58,000 nt of DNA from Adiantum capillus-veneris (GCA_014529385.2 CM043946.1:22190577-22248576); one strand, 5' to 3'. Shown: positions 10,301 through 22,778, counted from the first letter of the stretch. A program made the numbers and translations. The notes: a model not told the origin generated them from the letters alone.

Positions 10301-11860
10301 TAGGGTTCCCTCTATGGTAGTAAGAAGCTCTCTATGCTCTATGCTCTATATTGAGATCCTATGGCCCAAGGCCACAAGGTGCCCTCATTGTTTCAAAAAA
10401 ACCCTCATTGTTTTGGCACCCTATGACCCCAGGTATAAAGCACTATTTGGTGTCTCTATGCTAGTAAGAACCGATCTATCCTCTATATTGGCACCCTATC
10501 ATACCTGAAGGCCATAGGGTCCCCTGTATGCTAGTAAGTAACCCTCTATGCTCTACACATCATATGACCCCAAGGCCACAAGTTGCCCTCTATGTTTTGA
10601 AGAAACCCTTCATGAGGGTTTTTTGGCAACTTATGGACCTAGGCCATAGGGTTCTCTCTATCCCATTGAGGAGACCTTGTGGGCTAGCGTCTGCTTTCTC
10701 TATATTGACACCCTTGGAAGGCCATAGGGTTCCCTCTATGCTAGTAAGAAGCTATGTGTGCTCTATGCTCTATATTGATATCCTATGGCCCCAAGGCCAC
10801 AAGGTGCCCTCATTGTTTCGAAAAAACCCTCATTGTTTCGAAAAAACCCTCATTGTTTTGGCACCCTATGGACCCAGGTATAAAGCGCTATTTGGTCTCT
10901 CTATGCTAGTAAGAACCAATTTATGCTCTATATTGGGACCCTATGGCCTTCATGTTATGGCACCCTATGGACCCAGGTATAAAGCACTATTTGGAGTAAG
11001 AACCGGTCTATGCTCTATATTGGGACCCTATGGCCTGAAGGCCATAGGGTCCTCTGTATGCTAGTAAGAACCTCTCTATGCTCTACACACCTTATGACCC
11101 TAAGGGCACAAGGTGCCCTGTATGTTTTAAAGAAACCCTTCATGAGGGTTTTTTGGCAACCTATGGACCTAGGGCCATAGGGTGCTCTCCATGCCAGTAA
11201 AAAGCACTATTTGCTCTATATTGAGGAGACCTTGTGGACTGGCGGCCGTAGGGTCCCCTCTATGCTAGTAAGAACCTTTGTTTTCTCTTCATGATGGATT
11301 TTGACAACCAATGGCCCTAGGGCCATAGGGAGCTATATTTGTCAATAAAAAACACTATTTGCTCTATATTGACACCATGTGTCTTGAAGGCCAAAGGGTC
11401 CCCTCTATTCTAGTAAGAGCCTCTCCATGCTCTATATTGGCACCCTTTTGTCTAAAGTCCATAGGGTCCGCTCTATGCTAGTAAGAACCGATCTATGCTC
11501 TATATGGCACCCTGTATGCTAGAAACCACTATGAGGGTTTTTTGGCAACCTATGGCCCCAAGGCTACAGGGTGCTCTCTTTATGGCCATAGGGTTTGTTG
11601 TATACAAAGGAAAACTCTCCATGCTCTATCTTGGCATCTTATGGCGGTTGTGCCATATGATAATAAGAAACCACCATTTCTCTAGGTTTGTCTCCTATTT
11701 GCTTTACGGCAACAAGGTGTCATCCTCCATGGAAACAATTTTAGAAAACCTAAATGCTCTACATTGACACCCTATGGCCCAAGGCCCAGGTGTGCTCTAT
11801 GCTACCCTAAACCCCTCTATGCTCTACGTTGGCACCCTACGGCCCCAGGGCCACAAGGTG
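7362..11860. repeat. Palindrome array block 3 with about 470-530-bp higher-order repeats
   Basis: About 4.5 kb consists almost entirely of short hairpins such as ACCCTATGGCC-TGAA-GGCCATAGGGT (perfect 11-bp stem, 10281-10306), joined by phrases CTATGCTAGTAAGAACC and GCTCTATATTG. From about 8811 a higher-order unit recurs, anchored by a second inverted repeat AAACCCTTCATGAGGGTTT (near 8815, 9153, 9620, 10115, 10600 and 11135); successive anchors are about 338, 468, 493, 482 and 532 bp apart. The open frames here (for example 10528-11064) are translations of the repeats and start at repeat-internal ATGs; I do not call them genes. The block starts about 55 bp upstream of the minus-strand gene's start codon. 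Confidence 0.9.

Positions 11861-11863
<3 letters not shown>

Positions 11864-11932
<69 letters not shown>
11864..11932. repeat. (CT)n microsatellite, about 35 units
   Basis: An uninterrupted CT dinucleotide run of about 69 bp directly abuts the last palindrome unit, replacing its expected CTCTATG continuation. It may have expanded from the CTCT present in every array spacer. Confidence 0.95.
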
Positions 11933-11938
<6 letters not shown>

Positions 11939-12299
11939 AATTGTTTATTTGGCCTTATTATCAGTCCTCCCTCTCTCTCAGCTTCGTCTCCTCTGTTTGT
12001 CTCTCTTACTCTCCTTTCTCTCTCACTCCAAATAACTATTTTTCTCCCTCTTCTCATCTCTCCCCATTCATATAGCAGGCAGTCCCTTGTGAATTTTGGG
12101 CCTCAATATCTATCGGTTTACCTGTAGCATCATCATTTAGGCACCCCCTACCACATCTCCTCTTTCTAGGACCTCTCTCGCACCAACAAAAAGCGTAAAA
12201 TACAAAGGTTAGTTCTTTTATGTTTTTTTGTTTTACTATTTTTTGTAGAGAGCGGTAAATAAATGTTAAAAAAAAGAGATTGAGCTTACCTGCGAGCGG
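11933..12299. other. Pyrimidine-rich DNA, no gene recognised
   Basis: CT-rich sequence giving way to AT-rich sequence. Frames on both strands are Ser/Leu-rich translations of the repeat. No splice, promoter or domain evidence was seen. Confidence 0.35.
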
Positions 12300-12725
12300 T
12301 GTCATGAGGCACCGTTGTGTTTGGGAGAGAGGCGCAGAGAGGGAGAGAGAAGGTGAAAGAGGCGGCACCACAGAATGTTGCACATTTGAGAGAGAGGCTC
12401 AGGGAGGCATTCGATGTCGTGAGATGTTGAACGCTTGAGAGGCGCACAGAGGGTGGCAAAGAGCGGCTATTCGTTCGACGAAGGGCAGTGTGAGGTGTTG
12501 TTTGTTTGGGAGAAGAGGTGTAGCAAGGGTGGCAGAGGGGCGCTCTTTGTTCGAGGCGCTTTGAGGCGTAGAGAGGGCACGAAGCAGAGGCGACACAAAA
12601 GAGGCGTTTGGGAGAGGCGTAAGGAGGGAGGGCGTTTGGAAGAGGCGTAGGGAGTGCGCACGGAGGGCATTTAGGAGAGGAGTAGGGAGCGCGCAAAGAG
12701 CTGTGTTCGAGAGAGCAGAGTAGGA
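12300..12725. repeat. Degenerate purine-rich minisatellite (GAGGCGTAGGGAG-type)
   Basis: Variants of GAGGCG(T/C)A(G)GGAGGG with TTTGGGAGA spacers recur about a dozen times at irregular 30-50-bp intervals. Frames on either strand (for example 12286-12858, -) are Pro/Leu/Ser-rich repeat translations, not genes. Confidence 0.65.
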
Positions 12726-12729
12726 TTTC

Positions 12730-13689
<960 letters not shown>

Positions 13690-15000
13690 TATAGCACCCT
13701 ATGGCCCAAAGTCCGTAGGATGCATATATAGCTCACCACAAAACACGAATAGATAGTACCGTGTGGTCATAAATCCATAAGATCTATGTATAATTAGCTA
13801 GAATCATCAACTATAGCATCCTATGGACTTTTGTTCGTAGGATGTTCATATAGTCGTCATGAAACACCTACATATAGGGCCCTATGGACCTAAGGCCATA
13901 GGATGTAAATATATAATCATATCAATACACCTACATATAGCATCCTATGGACCTAAGTCCAAAGGATGTATACAAACTCATTGTGTCCCTAAGGCCACAT
14001 GATACTATATACCCATCACGAGACAACTACATATAGCGCCCTATGGCCCTCAATACAAAACACCTTGATAAAACATCATATAGACTAAAGACCATATGAT
14101 TTATATATACTCAACACAAAACACCTACATATAGTGCCCTATGGCTCTAAGTCCATAGAATGTTATATACCCATCATGAGACAACTACATATAGTTCCCT
14201 ATGCCCCTTAGACCATAGGATGTGTACATATGCATCACAAAACACCTACATATATCATGTTATGGCCCTAAGGCCACCAGATGTTATATACCCATCATGA
14301 GACAACTACATATAGTGCCCTATGGCCCTTAGGCCATAGGATGTGTATAGTTGCATCGCGAAACACCTACATATAGCTCTATATTGGCCCTAAGGACACA
14401 TGATGTTATCTACCCATCGTGAGATAACTACATATAGTGCCCTATGTCCCTCAGGCCATAGGATATGTACAGTTGCATCACAAAACACCTACATATAGCT
14501 CTATATTGTCCCTAAGGCCACAGGATGTTATATACCCATCGTGAGACAGCTAAATATAGTGCCCTATGGCCTGAGGGCCATAGGATGTGTACAGTTGCAT
14601 CATGAAACACCTACATATAGCATCCTATGGCCCTAAGGCCACAAGATGTTATATACCCATCGTGAGACAACTACATATAGTGCCCTATGGCCCTCAGGCC
14701 ATAGGATGTGTACAGTTGCATCTCGAAACACCTACATATAGCATCATATGGCCCTAAGGCCACAGGATGTTATATACCCATTGTGAGACAACTACATATA
14801 GTGCCCTATGGCCTTAAGGCCACATGATGTATATTTACTCAACACAAAACACCTACATAAAACATCATATGGACTAAAGGCCATATCATTTATACATACT
14901 CGGTATGAACCACCTACATATAGCATCCTATGGCCCTAAGTCCATAGGATTCTGTATACCCATCATGAAACAACCACATATAGTGCCCTCTGTGTATATA
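13690..15000. repeat. Palindrome array block 4, about 121-bp dimeric unit
   Basis: Hairpins of the type CCTATGGCC...GGCCATAGG alternate with spacers carrying ACACCTACATATAG and GAGACAACTACATATAG. The first spacer phrase recurs near 14241, 14361, 14483, 14605 and 14726, giving a period of about 121 bp made of two roughly 60-bp monomers. Outer stem pairs differ from block 3 (TCCTATGG/CCATAGGA, or ATCATAT/ATATGAT at 14074-14100). The block ends about 90 bp before the start codon of the plus-strand transposase-like gene. Confidence 0.9.
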
Positions 15001-15090
15001 ATCATAGTGGAAAACCTACATATATACTCACAATGAAATAACTTTGTGATGGTTTTCTTAACAAATATTTATTGAAACCTTCTTGCAGGT

Positions 15091-17394
15091 ATGAATTTTA
15101 ATCAAGGCGATAGAGTATGCGTAGCCACACAAAAGGTTGCCCTTGGGAGTGTCTGTGAGACAAACCCAAACGCATATTGCTCAGGCATGCTTATTGGTGA
15201 AGGAAATGTATCTGTGTCAATTGATTTGTGTTTTCAAAAGAAAGCACTTATTCCATTTCCAAGAATGGATGCATTGACAATGGGAGATGCTTTTCATAGT
15301 ATTGTGAAATGGAGTATTGGGTTGCTACAACATATGGATGAGATACACTACGAAGGGGTTTCTATGTCTGAGACTCACAAAGGAATGGGAGCATTCGAGG
15401 CACAGTCTGATGGAATGAGCTATAGGGAGGTTTGGAAGGATAAGAGGGTTCAACTTTGGGATGAAAGCAAAACACATGTAGTAGCCGAAGGGGTTGTCAT
15501 GTATGTGTGTCCATTTGATTCCGTGAACTTTGGTGAGTTAGGTGAAGATAACATCGGTATTGGTATTGAAACATCCTATGCTTGTGAGGCTACTTTTTTT
15601 GCACAATCTGATGTATGCAGTATCAATTTGGTTTGTTGGCCTATAAAGAGAGTGACAACTATGGATGGAAAAACGATGTTACAATATGAGGATTTACATG
15701 CTAGTGACACATTACAAGATACATGCATTGAATCAGATCGTTTGGTAGAGCCTATTTCAAAAAAGCAAAAATATTGCTTTATGAATAGGAAGCCAAAAAT
15801 GTCTGTGAAACCTTCTAAGAGATGCAATCAAGCATCCCTATCATTTGTCCAACTTGTTTCAACCATAGATTGTTGTTCTATGAGGTGTTGTCAATATGCC
15901 AATAGAGATAAGGTCATGGCTATGCGCAATGATTTTTGGGGACAAAGTTTGCAGAATAGAACCAATTATGTGTATGATACCATGTTGACTGCTTGGCGTG
16001 AGAATAAAACAACTGCAAAGACTTGCTATGTATTTTCTTTTAATGGCAATGAGGTTTATAGTAGAGCTTGGTACGAAATTCATGGCATTCCAAAAACTTC
16101 ATTTTATCGTTACCGTGAAGAGTTTGAAAATGGGGTTCGATACTCAGTGCATGGTAATGATGGTGTCATAAGAAAAGGAAGAGACAATACAGAAATGGGA
16201 AGGGCATTGATGCGCTCTTTTGTAGATGAAAACTCAGAGAAAATGCCACATAAGAGTAGAACTATGGAATATGGTACCAGAAAAACCTTGCTTGCAATAC
16301 CAACCACGTACAAGCAAATAGACATCTTACATGATGTCAATAAAACACTTGAGAGTATGTGTCTTAAGCCAATGTCTAGCACTACATTCAATAGGGTTTG
16401 GAATACAGAGTTTGCTAATGTGACCTTGTAAAAAACAAGCGAGTTCTCAAAATGTGTTGTGTGTAGTATAAAGTCTCAACTAAAGTCAACAAAGGATGAT
16501 GAGTTGATTTCATGTTTGAAGGATGAACGTAAAATTCACATGATACAACAACAAAGCTATAGAAATGTGTACTTGTAAGTTCTCGCAAATGCAAAAGGAT
16601 AAGTACTTATGCATTATACATGATGAAATGGACCAAAAAAAGATAGCAATACCTAGATTGCGAGTGAACTCAAAAGACTATGCGAATGCATATCAGTTGC
16701 AAGTATCATTAACAGGTATGATAACACATGGACATGGGCATGGGCATGGGCATGGGATGTATGGTCATTTCTCGTTGAATGGTCTATGGCCTTCAGATCC
16801 GAATGCTACAATTGGTTCCCTTGCATTATGCTTAAAGAATTTGGAAAGAACAGAAAACATGGGCTAGGAGATTTATGTTATGATGGTATGCCACGCAGCA
16901 ATGTAACATTGTTCAATGCATTGAATTCAAGGACAGCTCTAGACCACCAAAACAGAATGATGAAAGAGAGTGAGAGGAATGCATCGGCAGCAGTAACACC
17001 ATCGTTGGCTATTGAAGGATGTAATGGAGAGATTTCTAACTTGCAATCAACCTCCTCTCAATGTGTTGTGGATACCATGTCCACTCCTGTACTTCAAAAA
17101 TTGCTTGAGAATCTTCTGCTACAGCTAGATAATTGTGCAGGAGAGAATAAGAATCGATATTTATTTGCATACTTATCCTTGCTAGTAGCAAAAGGTTTTT
17201 TCAAAACCGTGCATTTGGGATTCTTAATGGTGGGTCATACACATGAGGACATAGATGCAATGTTTAGCAGGTTCTCAGAGAGATTACGAACAGGATTTAT
17301 CATGTCTAAGAGGTATAAAATTCTCCTCATACTATGTCATAAGACAAGAGATATCTCACCTCTATCCCCACTACATGTAGAGCAACAACAATGA
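15091..17394 (+). pseudogene. DUF8039 + DUF7869 transposase-like gene, frameshifted
   Basis: The first 446 codons (15091-16431) begin with two DUF8039-like repeats, about residues 5-80 (GEGNVSVSIDLCF) and 115-200 (VQLWDESKTHVVAEGVV). A region typical of DUF7869 proteins follows (NRTNYVYDTMLTAW, GIPKTSFYRYREEF, PHKSRTMEYG). After a TAA at about 16429 the same frame continues with a CxxC (SKCVVC). A one-base shift near 16576 then leads to CIIHDEMDQKK, an expanded His-Gly run (about 16728-16755), and, after another break, LQLDNCAGENKNR and GHTHEDIDAMFSRFSER. The three acidic clusters (DEMD, DNC...EN, HTHEDID) are placed like a DDE/RNase-H-fold triad, so I infer a transposase. The frame ends soon after MSKR|GTATAA, a possible splice donor at about 17313, and the usual C-terminal region is absent. 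Family names are from memory; breaks are visible. Confidence 0.6.
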
Positions 17395-17960
17395 TGAAGA
17401 GAAAACTCACCTTAAATGAACAATGAACGGTGTGACAAGAATGTTGGTGTTGGTGATCTAGTGGGTTTGTTAATAAAGTGGTTTACTAGAGTGTGGAACC
17501 TAGAAGGCTTATGACCACCAACGCCGTGCAGCAACCAATGAAGACCACCACTCGAGCTTGTCTCCCATTAATAATAAGCTGAATCCCAATTGAAGCTATG
17601 AAGGCTAAATTCTTGTTCAAAAGTGAAAATGCTAATATGTGTGTGTGCACGGCGTGTGTGAGAATAGGAATGAAAACGTGAGGCTTTGATGGGTTGGCTT
17701 ACAAGAGTTTGGAATCTAGAAGGCTCATTACCATCAGCAACTGATGAAGACCACCAAAGACCACCACTAGTGAATTGTCTCCCTGTAATAATGACTAGAT
17801 ACCTTATCGAAGTGGCGAAGAGTCAATCCTTCTTTGAAATTGAGAATGTGTATGTGTGTGTGTGTGTGTAAATTCCTCAGTGTGAACCTATGGCTTTTAT
17901 GGGTGAATAATGGGCTTCTATGGATAAATGGATAAGGCAGTGACTGTGAGAGGTTATGGT
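17395..17960. repeat. Intergenic segment with about 200-bp direct duplication
   Basis: Two diverged copies (about 17460-17665 and 17690-17875) share GTTTRC(T/A)AGAGTKTGGAA, TCTAGAAGGCT, GAAGACCACCA, TGTCTCCC and a GT-rich end. No reading frame is maintained between the copies. It may be intron or 3' flank of the DUF7869 gene. Confidence 0.55.
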
Positions 17961-18245
17961 TAATATCGATAACGTAGCAGCGTGGCTAAGCCTTGAGGTG
18001 AAAAGATGGGTGGAGCTGTGAAGACAAGTTGGAAACTCGAACAGTAGCGGGAGGGCAGGGGCTTAGGTGAAACTGGGCAGCGGGAACCGCCTAGGGGACC
18101 ACAAAGATCGGAATGGGCTGCCCCAAGGTTAAAGCTCTCCATAGGGATTAGGTGAAACTGGGCGGTGGGAACCGCCTAGGGGACTTGCAACATACCTAGG
18201 AAGATCGGAATGGGTTGCCCCAAGGTTGAAGCTCTCCAAAGGGAT
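17961..18245. repeat. About 105-bp tandem duplication
   Basis: Two copies (about 18063-18150 and 18150-18243) share GGTGAAACTGGGC, GGGAACCGCCTAGGGGAC, AGATCGGAATGGG and GCCCCAAGGTT. The second has an insertion of about 10 bp after GGGGAC. Function is unknown, and the frames on both strands are not conserved. Confidence 0.75.
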
Positions 18246-18274
18246 GTACAGGAGGAGCATCCAAATGTTATTGA

Positions 18275-18990
18275 TTGCGGATGGCCACCACGTGCCAATA
18301 GAAAAGTCTGTACAGACTGAACAGACTTTTAGCACTTCAATAACAACTAAATTGAAAGAGAGAGAGAGCACACGCGACACGGAGTTGCGGAATTTCACCC
18401 CAGAGAGTATTGTCCCCAAACCTTGGCGCCCCTTTCGGTATTTCTTTATATTATTTGAACTCTGTACAACGTCAGTACTCCAGACTCTACACCTTCTCCT
18501 GGAAGCATGCTCTAGAATGAGTCCATGGCCTCATATTTAAAGGCCCTAGGTCCAAAAGCAGTTTAATGAAAAACCGTCAAACTCAAAAAATATGGTATAA
18601 AAGCAGATGCCCAAAAGCTGCCAGCGTGATTTACGGAAATCCGTACAATTGCCATGTCAACAACGCAAATCGCAGAAATTTGTACAGGTTGCTACGTCAC
18701 CAATCAGCGTGAAACGCAGGATTTCGTACAGTCTACCACGTCTGCAAGCCAACGCGAAATCCGGGCTATCTATACAGGTATGCCATGTCATCAGTTGGCT
18801 GCGTATCTTTTGTGTATGTGTGTGTGATGGTGCTTCATCTTCTGCTGCTTCTGCCTCTTCACTTAAGGTTTAGGCCCTCAGTCGGGATCTGCACAATGGC
18901 TTCGTTCTTCGGTGGCTTGACACGTCATCAGTTTGTGACAGCAGAAGTAGGAACTAGATCTCCCACCACCGGCCTACACTGCATGCAAAC
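18275..18990 (-). mobile_element. Type-2 LTR fragment (minus orientation)
   Basis: CACGTGCCAATAGAAAAGTC, ACAGACTTTTAGCACTTCAA and GGCGCCCCTTTCGGTATTTC match, as reverse complement, the segment 50338-50566. The last motif also matches the A-element LTR at 40930-40960. Repeated phrases near 18630-18790 (RCGAAATCYG..., TACGTCACCA) look like diverged internal LTR repeats. The termini are not intact: no PBS is found on its low side. Confidence 0.6.
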
Positions 18991-19434
18991 TTGTCATCCA
19001 TAGGATCTCGACAAATTTGCTATCAAACATCAAGATACAACCCATAAGAGATTGCAAAGCTGTCCCACAAATGGTACCCAAAAGGACATAGGAGTGACCA
19101 AAGCTGTAGGGTCACTCTATCGTTGGTAAAGAGAGAACATGGGGATAGGAAAAGTCCACACACAAACAAAACCTCACCTGTTGTCATAGTCAGCTAAGCC
19201 ACATGCTCCACCTTAAACCTCATCTTTTGAAGTGTGATGATCATGCAAGAGGTGGTACTGGAGATAGAAAAATCCCCCTTTGCCTGCCAAAGCCACATGC
19301 ACTAATATGCACCTAGTTTGTTGCATACCGAATAAACACGAGTCAATTGGAGCCGGAAGTGAAACAATCATCCTTGGATGGAAAAGAAAAATAAAAAAAC
19401 ATTTTGCTTCTAGAAGGAATGAAATCCCCCTTTA
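18991..19434. other. Spacer, no recognised feature
   Basis: No domain-bearing ORF is present. A weak internal repetition of GGAGATAGAAAAATCC / GGGGATAGGAAAAGTCC occurs near 19141 and 19260. It may be the remnant of another retroelement leader, but nothing decisive is seen. Confidence 0.3.
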
Positions 19435-20404
19435 TGTCACGTGCACATCTAACCCTATGTGCATGTGGACAAGCTACTTCAGGTCTAGGGTTCAGGTCAG
19501 CTTAAGAAGTGTTCTGGCACCTTTGTGAGCCTGTGCGCAGGCTGTGCATGTCCATGCACTTAGAGTAGTTGCATATCCTCTAGTTGCAAACAGCATGACA
19601 TTTAGTACCCATCATGAGCATTTTATAGTGCACAGAACCCATTTTCCCTATTTACTCATTTTTCACTTATTATTTAATAAGTGACTTTGTTGGAAAACTG
19701 AGTAAGGCAAATTTGCTAAGTGACTATATAAGAAACCTAGCGCTAGCACTTTCTGGCAGAAGAGGCAACAGAAGTTCCAGTAACTTACATTGCACCTTCT
19801 CAGCAAGACAGGCAGGAGGCCTAGCGTTTTCCAGCCAACAAGAACTGTTAGCGTTTTTGGAATCTTCCTTCCCTAGCGTTTCCAGCAGCAGATACAACTT
19901 AGTGTTTTGCATCAACAATAGATTTCACTTGGTGGTTTTTAGTTGCAGACCTTGCCTAGCGTTTTGCAGTTTTTGGCGTCAGATCAACCCCAGTGCATCA
20001 CCGTTTTCAGTTTTCAGCTCTTAGACACAGTAGATTAGCCCCTAGCCTCACAGATCTCGCCTACCCGCAGCAGACCCTCGTTGTATCGTTAGATCAGCCA
20101 GTGTTTTCAGATTCAGCCCGCTGTTTGCAGATTTCAGCATCTGCGTTTTCAACGCATCGTCGTCGCGTCGTCGCCATCGCCGTCCTCGTCGACACAGTGT
20201 CAGAATTCAGCAAAAGTCAATGTTTTGCAGATTTCAGCCCTAGCGTTTCAGATTTCAGCCCTTCCTCGTCGTCGTCAGCATTGTCGTCGACATAGTCGGC
20301 AAGTCCATTGCATCTAGACCATTGTACCAAATTTGTGCAATCAATAACATAGACCTCTCTCGCCATAGAGAGGGGGGCCCTTGGAGGATCATCTGGTGTC
20401 GTGT

Positions 20405-20461
<57 letters not shown>

Positions 20462-20510
20462 TCTCGGCAGCTTCATTCACAATAGCATTCACTTTGTTTG
20501 TGATCATTGC
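19435..20510 (+). mobile_element. Class-1 LTR copy (plus orientation), 3'-truncated
   Basis: Starts TGTCACGTGCACATCTAACC and aligns in order with the complete plus-oriented LTR at 41531-42686: the GTGTTCTGGCAC region, the CTTTCTGGCAGAAGAGGCA region, AGCGTTTT-motif cluster and a final exon-like AAGAACACTTCAC region. The terminal about 100 bp including CACCTAACA are missing. A (CT)n run has expanded at 20408-20458. No polypurine tract precedes it and no PBS follows, so it is a relic. Confidence 0.7.
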
Positions 20511-20604
20511 TGTCACGTGCACATCTAACCCTATGTGTACGTGGACAAGCTACTTCATGACAAGGGTTCAGTCCAGTTCAGTTAGTTTAGAATAGGAAGT
20601 GTTC
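20511..20604 (+). mobile_element. Second class-1 LTR start, fragment
   Basis: TGTCACGTGCACATCTAACC begins again immediately after the truncated LTR and runs to AGGAAGTGTTCTG, where it meets the 3' coding end of gypsy element A on the other strand. Two LTR starts in tandem suggest recombination between class-1 copies. Confidence 0.7.
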
Positions 20605-21385
20605 TGTCCTTATGTGCCAAAATATGTTCCTGAACAAGGATCTCCTCATTTTCTTCCACTTCGGGTTGCTCATCAGGCTCCCCATCTTCGGGCACATCAC
20701 CTTTAAAAGGTTTCAAGAGACTCACATGAAATGCATTGCGAATCCTCCAAGTGTCAAACAGTTTCAGTTGGAAGGAGACATCATTGATCTTTTCGGAGAT
20801 CTGGAAAGGTCCGTAGTATCGCATACTAAGCTTTGGAAAAAGCCTCTCCTTTCCCTTCTTCTTTCTCAGGCGTGCCTTCTCAAAACGTAAGAGCACCCAA
20901 TCATCCTCCTTCAATTTCAAATCGCGATGATGGCGATCCGCTGCCTTTTTCTGTCTTTCCTGAGATTTTTGCAAAGCCTCGCGGACCTTGGCAAAAGCTG
21001 CGTCTAAGCCGCACGTATACTCATCAACTTCAAAAATCTTATCTTTCGTGCTTAGGAAGGGTGGAACCTTCGCAGCACCCTCAATAATCTCAAATGGCGC
21101 CTTCCCCGTCGAAGAGTGTATCGTGTTGTTGTAGGCAAATTCCACCAAAGGTAGATACTTTTCCCATCGAGTCTTCTGATCCGAGATATAAGACTTCAAT
21201 AAATCTAAAACCACTGAATTGGCAATCTCAGATTGTGCGTTAGTCTGTGGGTGGAAAGATGACGAGAACTGCAACCGCGTACCAATGTTCTCCCAAATTG
21301 CCTTCCAAAACAAACTCGTGAATCTGGGGTCCCTATCAGAGACAATTGTCTCGGGCATGCCATGTAATCTGAAAATCTGGGCCAC
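20582..21385 (-). CDS. Gypsy element A: integrase core end, GPF motif and chromodomain start
   Basis: 267 codons of integrase: VSDRDPRFTSLFWKAI holds the second catalytic Asp, and HPQTNAQSEIAN the Glu of the DD35E triad. WEKYLPLVEFAYNN and the GPY/F-type motif RYYGPFQISEKI follow, then NAFHVSLLKPF and an acidic linker leading to VQEHILAHKDRTL, the beginning of a chromodomain. The chromodomain is cut off where the class-1 LTR fragment begins, so the protein is truncated by recombination. This places A among chromoviruses (Ty3/gypsy). The first Met is internal; the frame continues upstream as LARLFVAQIF. Confidence 0.85.
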   Translation of the reverse strand: MAQIFRLHGMPETIVSDRDPRFTSLFWKAIWENIGTRLQFSSSFHPQTNAQSEIANSVVLDLLKSYISDQKTRWEKYLPLVEFAYNNTIHSSTGKAPFEIIEGAAKVPPFLSTKDKIFEVDEYTCGLDAAFAKVREALQKSQERQKKAADRHHRDLKLKEDDWVLLRFEKARLRKKKGKERLFPKLSMRYYGPFQISEKINDVSFQLKLFDTWRIRNAFHVSLLKPFKGDVPEDGEPDEQPEVEENEEILVQEHILAHKDRTLPILN

Positions 21386-22090
21386 AAACAGTCTCGCTAA
21401 GTGATCCGGCTCGACTTTTTCTTCACTGGAATGAAATGAGCCTGCTTGCTAAATCTGTTAATACAGTCTAGATACCATCATGACCACTCTGTGTTCTCGG
21501 GAGATCAAAAATGAAATCCATTGCAATAATTTTCCAAGGGCGGGTGGGTATGGGCAAAGGCTGTAACAATTCTTGTGCTTTATGCTCTTCAAACTTGAAC
21601 TTCTGGCATACCAAGCACCTGCCCACAAACTCGCCCACATCCTTCTTGAGTCTCGGCCAAAAGAAGTATCTCTCTACCCCTTTCAAGGTGGTAGCAATGC
21701 CGCGGTGACCCGTAAAAGGCCTCAACGGCTGTGTAACGCACAACATGGTTTTCCTCATCAAGTAGCCATCCCGAATGTAATATCCCGCTACTGTTTCCCC
21801 ATCCCGTATCCATGTGAAAACGTCTGCAAAATCCGTATCTATGGCATACTGGTCGACCATATTTTCGAAGCTCCTATGATGTATCGCGAAAATAGCAAGA
21901 ACCAACAGCTTCCGAGACAAAGCATTTGCCACCAAATTCTTCTATCCCTGAACATGGACAATCTGGAAGTGAAACTATGACAAGATGTTCACCCACCGCA
22001 TCTGCTTTTCCGATAGCTACTTCTGTGACAAGAAGTAGTGTAAACTCTGAGGGTCTGTAGAGACAGTAAAATCCGCTCCGAGTAGGTAAT
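21386..22090 (-). pseudogene. Gypsy element A: RNase H end and integrase zinc-binding domain
   Basis: In minus-strand order from 22090: NYLLGADFTVSTDPQSLHYF (RNase H), SEKQMRW and VANALSRK, then the integrase HHCC region (FTGHRG ... YFFWPRLKKD ... CLVCQKF) and MDFIFDLPRTQSGHDG. In-frame stops occur (for example TAG at 21975-21977 where Gln is expected in LSQFHF) and a frameshift lies near 21440-21470. The domain upstream of NYLLG is missing because element B's LTR begins at 22091. The RT/RNase H part between this point and 32653 was lost or lies in the deleted junction. Confidence 0.8.
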
Positions 22091-22778
22091 TGTTGCTAAT
22101 TGGACTATTTTCTTATTTTTAATGATTAATCTCTTTTTTAGGATATTTTATTGTGTGCACTAAGAACTGTTAAAAGATTGTAGCTACAGGAACTACCATC
22201 AAGAATGGACAACTCTGATGTGTCATTTGATGGGTGACGGTAAACATCGCGAAGGAGTTTCCGTAAGTTCGGTGGAAAGGGCCGGGCTACGAGTGCCCCT
22301 GATGCGTCACATGATGGGTGACGGGTGAATCAGTAAGGGGGCATCCCGTAGGCTAAGGAGGAAATCCGAACTGAGTAAGAAAATACGCGTAAGAACGCAA
22401 GCACAAGAATAAAGATGGGTTCAATGAAGCTTTTTACGAAAAGCAGGAACAATCGCGGGAAGGAAGACGCTTTCCCGCGAGGAATCTATGTTTGCATTGC
22501 ATTCGTGCATGTGGTTGCATCCAGGGACGCTTGGGAAGTGTTGTTAAATGCATTGGTTTTAACTTATAACGTTTTATTGAGTTTTTAGGCAGGTTCAGAC
22601 CAATTTTAAAATATGCCAGCCGCCCACTTAATAAGTGGGTAGCCACTTAGAAGATAAAGCAACAAAACCAGCCAGCGAATTCTCTCTCCTTGTTTTAGGG
22701 TAGAGCAGTGCAAATTTATTTTTAAAAAAACGCCCGCGATCTCTACGCGAGCAGTTATTCGTGCCGTGGCCAGGGAGC

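Noticed and set aside
7919-11767. Open frames of 60-178 codons inside the palindrome array
   Set aside because: They start at repeat-internal ATG codons, are made of the same repeated peptides, and shift frame between units.
18226-18540. 104-codon ORF as a host gene
   Set aside because: The same bases belong to a type-2 LTR repeated at 40.9 and 50.4 kb.
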